Below are positions 1 to 6,906 of a stretch of DNA of 64,000 nucleotides, in pieces (position 1 is the stretch's first letter; every line of letters begins with the position of its first letter). The notes beneath the pieces were generated by a model. That model did no database searches and was not told the origin of the DNA. It saw only the letters and a list, made by a program, of their open reading frames with translations. Origin of the DNA: JBMYRH01 sp049602155 (lineage in GTDB: Bacteria > Myxococcota_A > UBA9042 > PHBI01 > JBMYRH01); contig JBMYRH010000001.1 in the NCBI GenBank assembly GCA_049602155.1, forward strand, positions 62,001-126,000. Reading direction: 5' to 3'. Position numbers and translations under genes: made by a program.

Positions 1-591
1 GTGCGCCGTGATGGTCGCCCCCAAGGTCTCCGGGCCCGCTTCGACGAAGTCGACGGCGTCTGAAGTCGTGATGTGCTCGAGGACAACCCGCAACCCTGGC
101 ACCGCCTCGATCAGCGGACCCAGCGTGCGCTCCAAGAAGACCGCCTCTCGATCGAAGATGTCGATGTCCGCGTCCGTCACCTCTCCGTGAACCAGCAGGA
201 GCACGCCGCGCTCGGCCATCGCCTCAAAGACCGGCTTCAGACCCATGATGTCTGTCACCCCAGAGTCGGAGTTCGTGGTCGCTCCAGCGGGGTAGAGCTT
301 CACCGCAGGCACGACCCCCGCGTCGGCGGCGCGGTGGATCTCATCAGGGGACGTCTTGTCCGTGAGGTAGAGCGTCATCAGCGGCGCGAACGCGCTGCCC
401 TCAGGCCGATGCGCGAGGATGCGCTCTCGATACGCCATCGCCTGCTGAACGGTGGTGACCGGTGGCTTGAGGTTGGGCATGACGATCGCTCGCCCCATGG
501 TGCGCGCAGAATCCGGCACTGTGAGCGCGAGGGCCGCTTGATCGCGCAAATGAACGTGCCAATCGTCGGGGCGTGTGATGGTCAGACGCAT
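1..591 (-). CDS. pyrC: Dihydroorotase PyrC (partial, C-terminus off window)
   Basis: Third step of pyrimidine synthesis: cyclises carbamoyl-aspartate to dihydroorotate in the cytoplasm. I translated 197 residues by hand on the minus strand from the ATG at 591; the frame stays open to base 1, so roughly the last 40% is missing. The class II (E. coli-type) metal ligands are in register: H12 and H14 in WHVHLRD, the carbamylated lysine K98 in VKLYP, H135 in LLVHGEV and H173 in LEHITT. Each lies four residues before its E. coli counterpart. The last metal-binding Asp would lie outside the window. The gene is divergent from the VOC gene at 731, so its promoter should lie in the 139 bp between them. 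The ribosome site is weak (GGA about 6 nt upstream). Confidence 0.95.
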   Translation of the reverse strand, partial: MRLTITRPDDWHVHLRDQAALALTVPDSARTMGRAIVMPNLKPPVTTVQQAMAYRERILAHRPEGSAFAPLMTLYLTDKTSPDEIHRAADAGVVPAVKLYPAGATTNSDSGVTDIMGLKPVFEAMAERGVLLLVHGEVTDADIDIFDREAVFLERTLGPLIEAVPGLRVVLEHITTSDAVDFVEAGPETLGATITAH

Positions 592-644
592 GCAAATTCC
601 GAGGGACGAGGACCTAAGTGGACCTTACCGGATCTCTCAGGGGG

Positions 645-658
645 CTTCACCCGTGAAG
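645..658. promoter_or_regulatory. Perfect dyad in the pyrC/VOC divergent intergenic region
   Basis: CTTCACCCGTGAAG is a 6-bp inverted repeat with a 2-nt centre, in the 139-bp gap between two divergent genes. It could be an operator for either gene. A TAAACT hexamer at 700-705 could be a -10 box for the VOC gene, with TTGCGG at 678-683 as a weak -35 (16-nt spacer). These are sequence patterns only. Confidence 0.3.
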
Positions 659-730
659 TCCGTCTTTGACACCTTGGTTGCGGGGGCGACGATGTCGACT
701 AAACTGCGACCTCCACCGCACGGAGCGCGT

Positions 731-1489
731 ATGAACATCGGCTACAACAACCTCTTCTGCTGGTTTGACCTGCACACCCCCGACAAGAACCTCTCGCGCT
801 TCTTTTACGAGACCGTCTTCGGTTGGTCCTTTGAGGACCACAATGTTGGAGAGGACAACGCCTACACGGGCCTCATGCACAGCGACAAAGCTTTCGGAGG
901 TGTCGAGCCCCTGCCCCTTGATCAAGCCGCTCAGTGGATCGGCTACGTCGGGGTGGAGGACTTCCAGGAGCGGTTCGCTGCCCTTCAAGCCCTCGGGGCC
1001 CAGGTGATCCTAGAGGGCATTGTGGTGCCAGACCTCGGCACGATCGGGATCCTGCGGGATCCATTCGGGGCGATGGTCGCGCTGCTTCAGCCGGCAGACC
1101 GCGAGAACTTGAGTTGGCTCCCAAGGCGCGGCAACCCCGGCGACCTCGATTGGGCCGAGCTGAGCACCGACAACGTCCCCGCTGCGCTCGAATTCTATGG
1201 CGCCGCGTTCGGCTGGACCTTCTCGGATGACGCCCCTGAGAGCCTCGGAGATTACCGCTTCATCCTGCGAGACGGCGCCTTAGTCGGGGGTGTGCGCAAG
1301 CGCCCAGCTGAGGTCCCGCACTCTGGATGGTATTTCTACGGCAACGTCGACGACGTCAGCGCCAGCCTGACAAAGGCGACAGGGCTCAGCGCGAAGTTGC
1401 TGATAGAGCGTGAGGTCCCCGACATGGTCCACTTTGCGCTCGTGACCGATCCGCAGGGCGCGACCATCGGAATCGCCCGCGGCGCCTGA
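731..1489 (+). CDS. Tandem VOC (glyoxalase-fold) domain protein
   Basis: The 252 residues hold two vicinal-oxygen-chelate domains, about 1-122 and 137-252. Each shows the family's opening pattern: a W-x-D/E strand, then a helix with FY and FGW (FYETVFGW in the first, FYGAAFGW in the second). The closing DPFG / DPQGA segments mark the last strands. The arrangement resembles CFP32/Cfp30B-type two-domain proteins of unknown substrate. I start at ATG 731 because the conserved first strand begins right after it; a longer frame reading back to 575 would overlap pyrC. Substrate and metal use cannot be told from sequence. No operon partner is evident, with fadH 78 bp downstream. Confidence 0.85.
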   Translation: MNIGYNNLFCWFDLHTPDKNLSRFFYETVFGWSFEDHNVGEDNAYTGLMHSDKAFGGVEPLPLDQAAQWIGYVGVEDFQERFAALQALGAQVILEGIVVPDLGTIGILRDPFGAMVALLQPADRENLSWLPRRGNPGDLDWAELSTDNVPAALEFYGAAFGWTFSDDAPESLGDYRFILRDGALVGGVRKRPAEVPHSGWYFYGNVDDVSASLTKATGLSAKLLIEREVPDMVHFALVTDPQGATIGIARGA

Positions 1490-1567
1490 CCGAGTCGACA
1501 GAGTTTCAATGTGACGGCGAGCAGGCCGTCGGGTTAACTTCCCCTCCTATGCGATACGGAGGGTGCC

Positions 1568-3601
1568 TTGACCAACGCACACGAGCTCTATCCGAACCTC
1601 TTGGCGCCCCTCGATCTTGGGCACGTTACCCTGAGTAACCGCGTGCTCATGGGCTCCATGCACGTAGGCCTCGAGGACAGCAAGACGTCGCTCACCAAGC
1701 TGGGGACCTACTTCGCGCGTCGCGCTGAGGGCGGCGTGGGCCTCATCGTCACAGGGGGGATCGCGCCAAACCGCGCCGGCTGGGTGAAGCCCTTCGCGGG
1801 CAAGCTCAGCAACGCACTGGAGGAGCGGCTGCATCGACAGGTTACAGAGCCCGTGCATGAGGCCGGCGGACGTATCGCGATGCAGATCCTGCACGCCGGG
1901 CGCTACGCCTATCATCCCCTCGCCGTGGCGCCATCAGCCATCAAAGCGCCTATCGGCATGTTCAAGCCGCGGGCGCTGAGCGGCCGAGGTGTCCAAACCA
2001 CGATCAAAGACTTCGCTGGGTGCGCGCTCCGCGCTAAGCGCGCAGGCTATGACGGGGTCGAGGTGATGGGCTCTGAGGGCTACCTGATCAACCAATTCAT
2101 CGCGACGCATACAAACAAGCGCAGCGATCAATGGGGGGGCAGCTACGAGAACCGGATTCGCTTGCCCATCGAGATCGTCAAGGCGACGAGGGAGGCCGTC
2201 GGCCCCGACTTCATCATCATCTATCGCCTCTCGATGCTGGATCTCGTGAAGGACGGGAGCACCTGGGAGGAGATCGTCGAGTTGGCCAAGCGCATCGAAG
2301 AGGCCGGCGCCTCCATCATCAACACAGGCATCGGTTGGCATGAGGCGCGCATCCCGACCATCGCGACCATGGTGCCGCGCGCAGGCTTTAAGTGGGTCAC
2401 TGCGCGGCTCAAGGGAGAGGTGCAAATCCCCCTGGTCACGAGCAACCGAATCAACATGCCCGACGTCGCCGAACAAGTCCTCGCCGAGGGGTGCGCCGAC
2501 ATGGTCTCAATGGCGCGACCATTCCTCGCCGATCCCGACTGGGTCAAGAAGGCCAAAGAGACCCGCGCGGACGAGATCAACACCTGTATCGGGTGCAACC
2601 AGGCATGCCTGGACCACATCTTCAAAAACAAGCGCTGCTCGTGTCTGGTGAACCCACTCGCCTGCCATGAGACCGAGTGGACCATCACAGCCACCCAATC
2701 TCCTAAGCGCGTCGCAGTGGTCGGCGCAGGCCCTGCGGGGCTGTCCTGTGCTTCGACCGCTGCGGAGCGTGGGCACGCCGTGACCCTCTTCGATGGAGCA
2801 GACGAGATCGGCGGCCAGTTCAATATGGCCAAGCGGATCCCAGGGAAAGAGGAGTTCGTCGAGACCCTTCGGTACTTCGGCCGCCAGCTTGAGATTCATG
2901 GCGTTGACCTTCGACTGAACACACGTGTGACCGCAGACACCCTCGCAGAGGGGGCCTTCGACGAGGTCGTGCTCGCTACCGGCGTCCACCCTCGCCGCAT
3001 CGGCCTAGAGGGGATCGACCACCCCAAGGTCCTCTCGTATATCGACGTGCTCGCCGGAGGCGCGGAGGTCGGCGAGCGGGTCGCGATCATCGGCGCAGGT
3101 GGGATCGGCTTCGATGTCGCCGAGTATCTCGCCCATGAAGGCCAATCGACCGCGCTCGATACGGACGCCTACATGGCGGAGTGGGGGGTGGACCAAACCT
3201 TCACGAACCGGGGTGGCCTCGTCGCCCCAAAGTGGCCGACCCCGGCGCGGGCCATCACGCTGTGCCAACGCAAGCGAGGTAAGCTCGGCGCGAACCTTGG
3301 GAAGACCACTGGCTGGATTCACCGCTCGACCCTGAAGCATCGGGCGGTAGAGATGCTGGACATGTGCCGGTACCTTAAGGTCGACGACGCTGGGCTTCAC
3401 CTCACCGTGCATGAGCAGCCGCGGGTCCTCGACGTCGACAACGTGATCATCTGTGCTGGCCAAGTGCCTGCGCGAGATTTGGCCACCGCCCTCGAGGATA
3501 AAGGGATCGGGTTCCACCTCATCGGGGGCGCCGATGTGGCCTCCGAGCTAGACGCGAAGCGCGCGATCGCACAAGGCACGCGGGTCGCCTCCGAGCTTTA
3601 G
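1568..3601 (+). CDS. fadH: 2,4-dienoyl-CoA reductase FadH (NADPH, FMN/FAD/4Fe-4S)
   Basis: Reduces 2,4-dienoyl-CoA during beta-oxidation of unsaturated fatty acids, passing electrons NADPH-FAD-4Fe4S-FMN. At 677 residues it matches E. coli FadH (about 672). Residues 1-365 form the old-yellow-enzyme TIM barrel, with Y172 (in SEGYLIN) and H258 (GWHEARIP) at the catalytic Tyr/His positions. Cysteines 340, 343, 347 and 359 (CIGCNQAC, then CLVNP) bind the cluster. A dinucleotide fold follows (GAGPAG at about 386, GAGGIG near 505). The start is TTG, chosen because GGAGG ends 5 nt before it and the N-terminal motif follows directly. A second, unrelated 2,4-dienoyl-CoA reductase lies at 11740 and a crotonase-fold protein at 4714. 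Confidence 0.96.
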   Translation: MTNAHELYPNLLAPLDLGHVTLSNRVLMGSMHVGLEDSKTSLTKLGTYFARRAEGGVGLIVTGGIAPNRAGWVKPFAGKLSNALEERLHRQVTEPVHEAGGRIAMQILHAGRYAYHPLAVAPSAIKAPIGMFKPRALSGRGVQTTIKDFAGCALRAKRAGYDGVEVMGSEGYLINQFIATHTNKRSDQWGGSYENRIRLPIEIVKATREAVGPDFIIIYRLSMLDLVKDGSTWEEIVELAKRIEEAGASIINTGIGWHEARIPTIATMVPRAGFKWVTARLKGEVQIPLVTSNRINMPDVAEQVLAEGCADMVSMARPFLADPDWVKKAKETRADEINTCIGCNQACLDHIFKNKRCSCLVNPLACHETEWTITATQSPKRVAVVGAGPAGLSCASTAAERGHAVTLFDGADEIGGQFNMAKRIPGKEEFVETLRYFGRQLEIHGVDLRLNTRVTADTLAEGAFDEVVLATGVHPRRIGLEGIDHPKVLSYIDVLAGGAEVGERVAIIGAGGIGFDVAEYLAHEGQSTALDTDAYMAEWGVDQTFTNRGGLVAPKWPTPARAITLCQRKRGKLGANLGKTTGWIHRSTLKHRAVEMLDMCRYLKVDDAGLHLTVHEQPRVLDVDNVIICAGQVPARDLATALEDKGIGFHLIGGADVASELDAKRAIAQGTRVASEL

Positions 3602-3648
3602 AGGTCCCAGACTATCCTCACCCCCGCACCGGCCACAGGAGTCGCCCG

Positions 3649-4053
3649 ATGACCGTCGTCTATCGCATCCTGACCGCTTCAGAGTGGAAGGAGAGCCAAA
3701 CCAAAGGGGCCCTCACCCCGAACGCGCTCGACCAGCGTTCGGGCTTTATGCACTTCAGCAGCGAATCCGAGGTGCTCGAGACGGCGGCGCGGTACTTCGC
3801 AGCGAAGAGCGGCCCTGTCGCGTTGCGTATCTCGACTGATGACCTCGGCGATGACCTCAAATGGGAGCCTGTCGAGAGCCGTGGAGGCGTCGCGTTTCCG
3901 CACCTCTACGCAGATAGCTTGCCCCTTGAGAGGGTGCACGCTGTGCTCCCCCTTAAGGTCCAGCCCGACGGCACATACTGCTGGGGCGAGGCGAGGTCGC
4001 CCTTATTACCGAACGATTCGACACGACGGGATCTAGAGCAGGGAGCGGAATAG
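3649..4053 (+). CDS. DUF952 family protein
   Basis: A 134-residue protein with the full DUF952 pattern: an opening VYRILTASEW, then GFMHFSS, an acidic middle and FPHLYADSLPLERVHAVLPL. DUF952 proteins are small single-domain cytoplasmic proteins of unknown function. The two conserved motifs around the His residues (MHFSS and FPHLY) are both present, so the fold is probably intact. The gene lies 47 bp downstream of fadH on the same strand and may be cotranscribed, but nothing links it to fatty-acid oxidation. The last 15 residues after YCWGEA are charged and probably disordered. Confidence 0.85.
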   Translation: MTVVYRILTASEWKESQTKGALTPNALDQRSGFMHFSSESEVLETAARYFAAKSGPVALRISTDDLGDDLKWEPVESRGGVAFPHLYADSLPLERVHAVLPLKVQPDGTYCWGEARSPLLPNDSTRRDLEQGAE

Positions 4054-4127
4054 CCCGCTATTTACGGGAATAATCGGCCTTTGGGTTGGGCGATGAAGGC
4101 TCGTGAGTTAGTGTTGTCGGGTCTATC

Positions 4128-4147
4128 GTGCGAGAGCGATCTCGCAC
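4128..4147 (+). promoter_or_regulatory. 8-bp perfect hairpin upstream of small unknown gene
   Basis: GTGCGAGA pairs with TCTCGCAC across a GCGA tetraloop, 44 nt before the ATG at 4192. No T tract follows, so it looks more like a leader hairpin or processing site than an intrinsic terminator of the DUF952 gene, though a Rho-assisted stop is possible. Confidence 0.4.
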
Positions 4148-4191
4148 ACCTACCGTGTCATCTAGCCCTCGAACCCTCTTTAGGGGGAATC

Positions 4192-4530
4192 ATGCCAGTA
4201 GTGAATTCCGCTCCCACAGCCGGAATGGCTGAAGCGTATAGCCGGGCGACGCCTGTCGTCGTGTCCACGACCGGGAATGCCTTGTCCAGCACCAGGGAGG
4301 CGCCCCAAGCCGTCCCCGCAGGTGCCGGTCCGGCGGCCGTCGTCACCGTCTCACAAGCCGCGCAGAAACTTAGCGCAGCCCTTGAGAACACCGGCGCTGG
4401 ATCGATGCCGAAGCCAGGCATCAACAATGGGACCATGGCGCATGAAGGCGGCGACGCCGACGCGCTCCGATCCTTGCTCGCCGAGCGCTATGACGCTCAA
4501 GCGGCGCGCTTGAATGAGGAGCCGGCCTAG
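4192..4530 (+). CDS. Small hypothetical protein, Ala/Pro-rich
   Basis: I do not recognise this 112-residue protein. The start is set at ATG 4192 because AGGGGG lies 5 nt upstream; a longer frame from 4081 would run through the hairpin at 4128-4147. The protein has no signal peptide or membrane segment. It begins with a Ser/Thr/Ala/Pro-rich, probably disordered stretch of about 50 residues. A short predicted amphipathic helix follows (VTVSQAAQKLSAALEN), then a Gly-rich linker and a C-terminal helix (DALRSLLAERYDAQAARL). Such a layout suits a small regulator or adaptor, but no function can be assigned. The frame shows the GC-rich third positions of real genes nearby. Confidence 0.55.
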   Translation: MPVVNSAPTAGMAEAYSRATPVVVSTTGNALSSTREAPQAVPAGAGPAAVVTVSQAAQKLSAALENTGAGSMPKPGINNGTMAHEGGDADALRSLLAERYDAQAARLNEEPA

Positions 4531-4713
4531 GCTGACTTCTCGCGCTTCGCCAAGACACGTGACCCATGGTCGGTAGCCGGTCGCGTGACGAGGTTCCCCA
4601 CATCATCGCGTTTTAGCTCCTGCCTCACCGGGAAGCGCCGGCGATTTGCGCCTTGAACCCCCAAGTCTCTGATGACTGTGATAGGGACCACGCCATGATC
4701 GACGGGGGCCTCA

Positions 4714-5502
4714 ATGTCTGACGCACACACAACTCTCCTAATGCAGGTCGGCGGCGGCGTCGCCAGCGTGAGCCTGAACCGTGGCTACGCCATGAACGCG
4801 CTGTCACCACAGCTGCTTGAGGAGTTGGCAGAGGCTCTCGAGTCCCTCCACGAGCGCCCAGATGTGCAGGTCGTCGTGCTCGAGGGCCTGGGGCGCGCCT
4901 TCTCAGTCGGCTTCGACCTCCGGGCCATGGCGAGCCTGCTTAACGACGACGGCACCTTGGACGTCGACACCGTGCAACGCTCTGCCGCCCTTGGGCGACG
5001 TGTCATCCAAGCCGTCCTCACTCAGCGCGCCGTCACGATCGCCTCGGCCCATGGGTTCGCGGTCGGCGGGGGCTTCTTGCTCCTCGCGGCCTGTGATATG
5101 CGGATCGCCACGCACGACCTCGTGTGCTCCGTCCCAGAGGTCGACCTGGGGCTCCCATTGATGTGGGGAGGGGTACCTTTGTTAATGCGCGAGCTGGGCC
5201 CTGGGCTCGCGCGCGACCTGATCCTCACTGGGCGCCGCTTCGGCTGCGACGTCCTGACCGCGAACCACTTCATCCACCGCCTTGTGGACGAGGACGCTCG
5301 GGACAAGGCGACAGGTGAGCTCGTCACGACCTTGCTAGATAAGCCCAAAGAGGCGCTGCTTCAGATGAAAGGGCAGCTCCAAGATGCCAGCGGTATCGAG
5401 ACGCCTGCCTCGATGCCGGACCCGGAGCGACTCCAGCTCTGTGCCACGCACCCAGCCTTCATCCCGACGTTGATGGCCTACGCTCAGCGCCTTCGAGGCT
5501 GA
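4714..5502 (+). CDS. Enoyl-CoA hydratase/isomerase (crotonase) family protein
   Basis: The 262 residues form a crotonase fold that binds acyl-CoA. The oxyanion-hole motifs are seen as FSVGFDLRAM (residues 63-72) and HGFAVGGGFLLLAACDMRIA (113-132). Of the two hydratase glutamates, the second is present (E142 in PEVDLGL), while the first position after GGG is leucine (L122). A single Glu at the second site is the pattern of delta3,delta2-enoyl-CoA isomerases rather than hydratases, so an isomerase role is likelier. That would suit unsaturated fatty-acid breakdown with fadH nearby. A purine-rich GGGGGCC precedes the ATG. The gene is convergent with the lipoprotein at 5516. Confidence 0.88.
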   Translation: MSDAHTTLLMQVGGGVASVSLNRGYAMNALSPQLLEELAEALESLHERPDVQVVVLEGLGRAFSVGFDLRAMASLLNDDGTLDVDTVQRSAALGRRVIQAVLTQRAVTIASAHGFAVGGGFLLLAACDMRIATHDLVCSVPEVDLGLPLMWGGVPLLMRELGPGLARDLILTGRRFGCDVLTANHFIHRLVDEDARDKATGELVTTLLDKPKEALLQMKGQLQDASGIETPASMPDPERLQLCATHPAFIPTLMAYAQRLRG

Positions 5503-5515
5503 CGCCGGCCGGAGC

Positions 5516-5962
5516 CTAGAGCCCGTCTAGCGCATCATTCCAAGCCTGAACGGCGGCCTGGAGCTCCTCAGTCGAGTCGTTCATCATGCCTTTCGTCTCA
5601 GGGATCGGCGTCGCCTTAGCGCCGCCCGCGGCCTCTTCGAGCATCGCCACATGTCCATTGGCGGCGGCGAGCAAATCTGCATGGAGCCCGGAGAGGCTTG
5701 GCTCGCTGACCTCGACCTTCTGAACCACTGAGACGAGCGCTTTGGCCGATGACACGGTCTTCCCGAGCGCGCTGCTGAGCTGCATCGGATCTCCAGCGGT
5801 GCTGGCATCTCGCGTCGTCATCTCAAGCTTGGTCAACGCGGGGGCCATCCCCTTCATGGCCGCACGATATGAGGCAGGGTCACTTGGCCCGCTTTTGCAG
5901 GCGGCCACGGTGAAAACGAGCGTAAGGGCGCTGACGGCCAGAATGATTCGAGAGCGATGCAT
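5516..5962 (-). CDS. Small helical lipoprotein, hypothetical
   Basis: A 148-residue lipoprotein precursor. It has a short basic n-region, a hydrophobic stretch and the lipobox VAAC, giving a lipid-modified Cys at residue 22. AGGAGG lies just upstream of ATG 5962, which is why I prefer it to an in-frame start 78 nt further up. The mature part is predicted to be all-helical, with heptad-like leucines and alanines and a Met-rich end. It resembles small four-helix-bundle periplasmic proteins (cytochrome-b562-like in outline) but has no heme-ligand signature I can defend. It is divergent from the parvulin gene at 6097; the gap holds both promoters. Confidence 0.75.
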   Translation of the reverse strand: MHRSRIILAVSALTLVFTVAACKSGPSDPASYRAAMKGMAPALTKLEMTTRDASTAGDPMQLSSALGKTVSSAKALVSVVQKVEVSEPSLSGLHADLLAAANGHVAMLEEAAGGAKATPIPETKGMMNDSTEELQAAVQAWNDALDGL

Positions 5963-6096
5963 GGTGCCTCCTGGCGTCATGGGTGCGCCAAAACTGGCGC
6001 GCGTGCAACGAACGTAGGGTGTGCGGGCGGGTTGGGTCAACCGGACCCCGCCGCAGCTTGGATGACAGGTCCACGGCGGTGAGCTATCAATCTCCT

Positions 6097-6906
6097 ATGT
6101 CCGATGTTCCAGAAAACACGCGCATGGAGCCGGTCTGGGTGTTCCTGCTCGGCGGGCTGGCGATCCTTGTCTTGGGCTTTATCGCAGACGCCAAGGAACC
6201 TGCTCAGCGTGGCCCAGCGATTGACGCCCGTGTCCGAGCGGCGATCGCAGTGCGAACCGATCAGACAAAACGTGCCCTCACCGATGAGGAGATCCACACC
6301 CTGCGCGAGACCCTCCTCGACACCGAGGCGCTCGTCGAGGAGGCAAAAGAGTTGGGGTTGGACCGCGGTGACCACATCGTGCGCCGCCGCCTCGCCCAAA
6401 AACGTCGGGCACTGTGGCGACCGAACGCCACCGCAGGGGACTCCGCCGACTCCCCACCGAGTTCACAGCCTTCTGTGACGCAGCACAGCTTTCACCACAT
6501 CTTCTTGGCCCACGGTCCCGAGGGAGACGTCAGCGATGTCCGCCTTGAGGCCGCGCGCGACGCGCTCGAGGCGGGGAAGCCCTGGGCGACCTTGGGGGAC
6601 CCCTTCATACGAGGGCAGCGCTTCGAGGACGTCGACGCTACAGACGTCTCTCGGGTCTTCGGGCCACGCTTCTCAGATGCGCTCCCCGACCTAGAGCAGG
6701 ACGCATGGTCGGTCGTTGCATCGTCCTACGGTACGCACCTGGTGTACCTAAGCGCCAGGAGCCTAGGGACCCCGGGCCTCACCGCAGCGCGAGACGCCAG
6801 AGCCACAACCCAAGAGACCATGCGTCAGCGCGAGCAGGCATTATTACCCACCCTGCGCCGCGCCTTTCCGATCCACCGTGAGCCGCCCCCGGAGGACCAG
6901 CTATGA
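6097..6906 (+). CDS. Membrane-anchored parvulin-like peptidyl-prolyl isomerase
   Basis: The 269-residue protein has one N-terminal membrane anchor (about 12-29, WVFLLGGLAILVLGFIAD) and a likely periplasmic body. After a helical SurA/PrsA-type chaperone region comes a PpiC-like domain (about 128-220). It is marked by HHIFLAH, a central FEDVDATDVSRVFG and the closing YGTHLVYLSAR. In PpiC proteins this fold isomerises Xaa-Pro bonds and helps outer-membrane protein folding. It overlaps the next gene by ATGA (6903-6906), so the two are translationally coupled and the DUF3604 lipoprotein may be its client or partner. The start ATG 6097 is set by the membrane segment that follows. Confidence 0.8.
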   Translation: MSDVPENTRMEPVWVFLLGGLAILVLGFIADAKEPAQRGPAIDARVRAAIAVRTDQTKRALTDEEIHTLRETLLDTEALVEEAKELGLDRGDHIVRRRLAQKRRALWRPNATAGDSADSPPSSQPSVTQHSFHHIFLAHGPEGDVSDVRLEAARDALEAGKPWATLGDPFIRGQRFEDVDATDVSRVFGPRFSDALPDLEQDAWSVVASSYGTHLVYLSARSLGTPGLTAARDARATTQETMRQREQALLPTLRRAFPIHREPPPEDQL

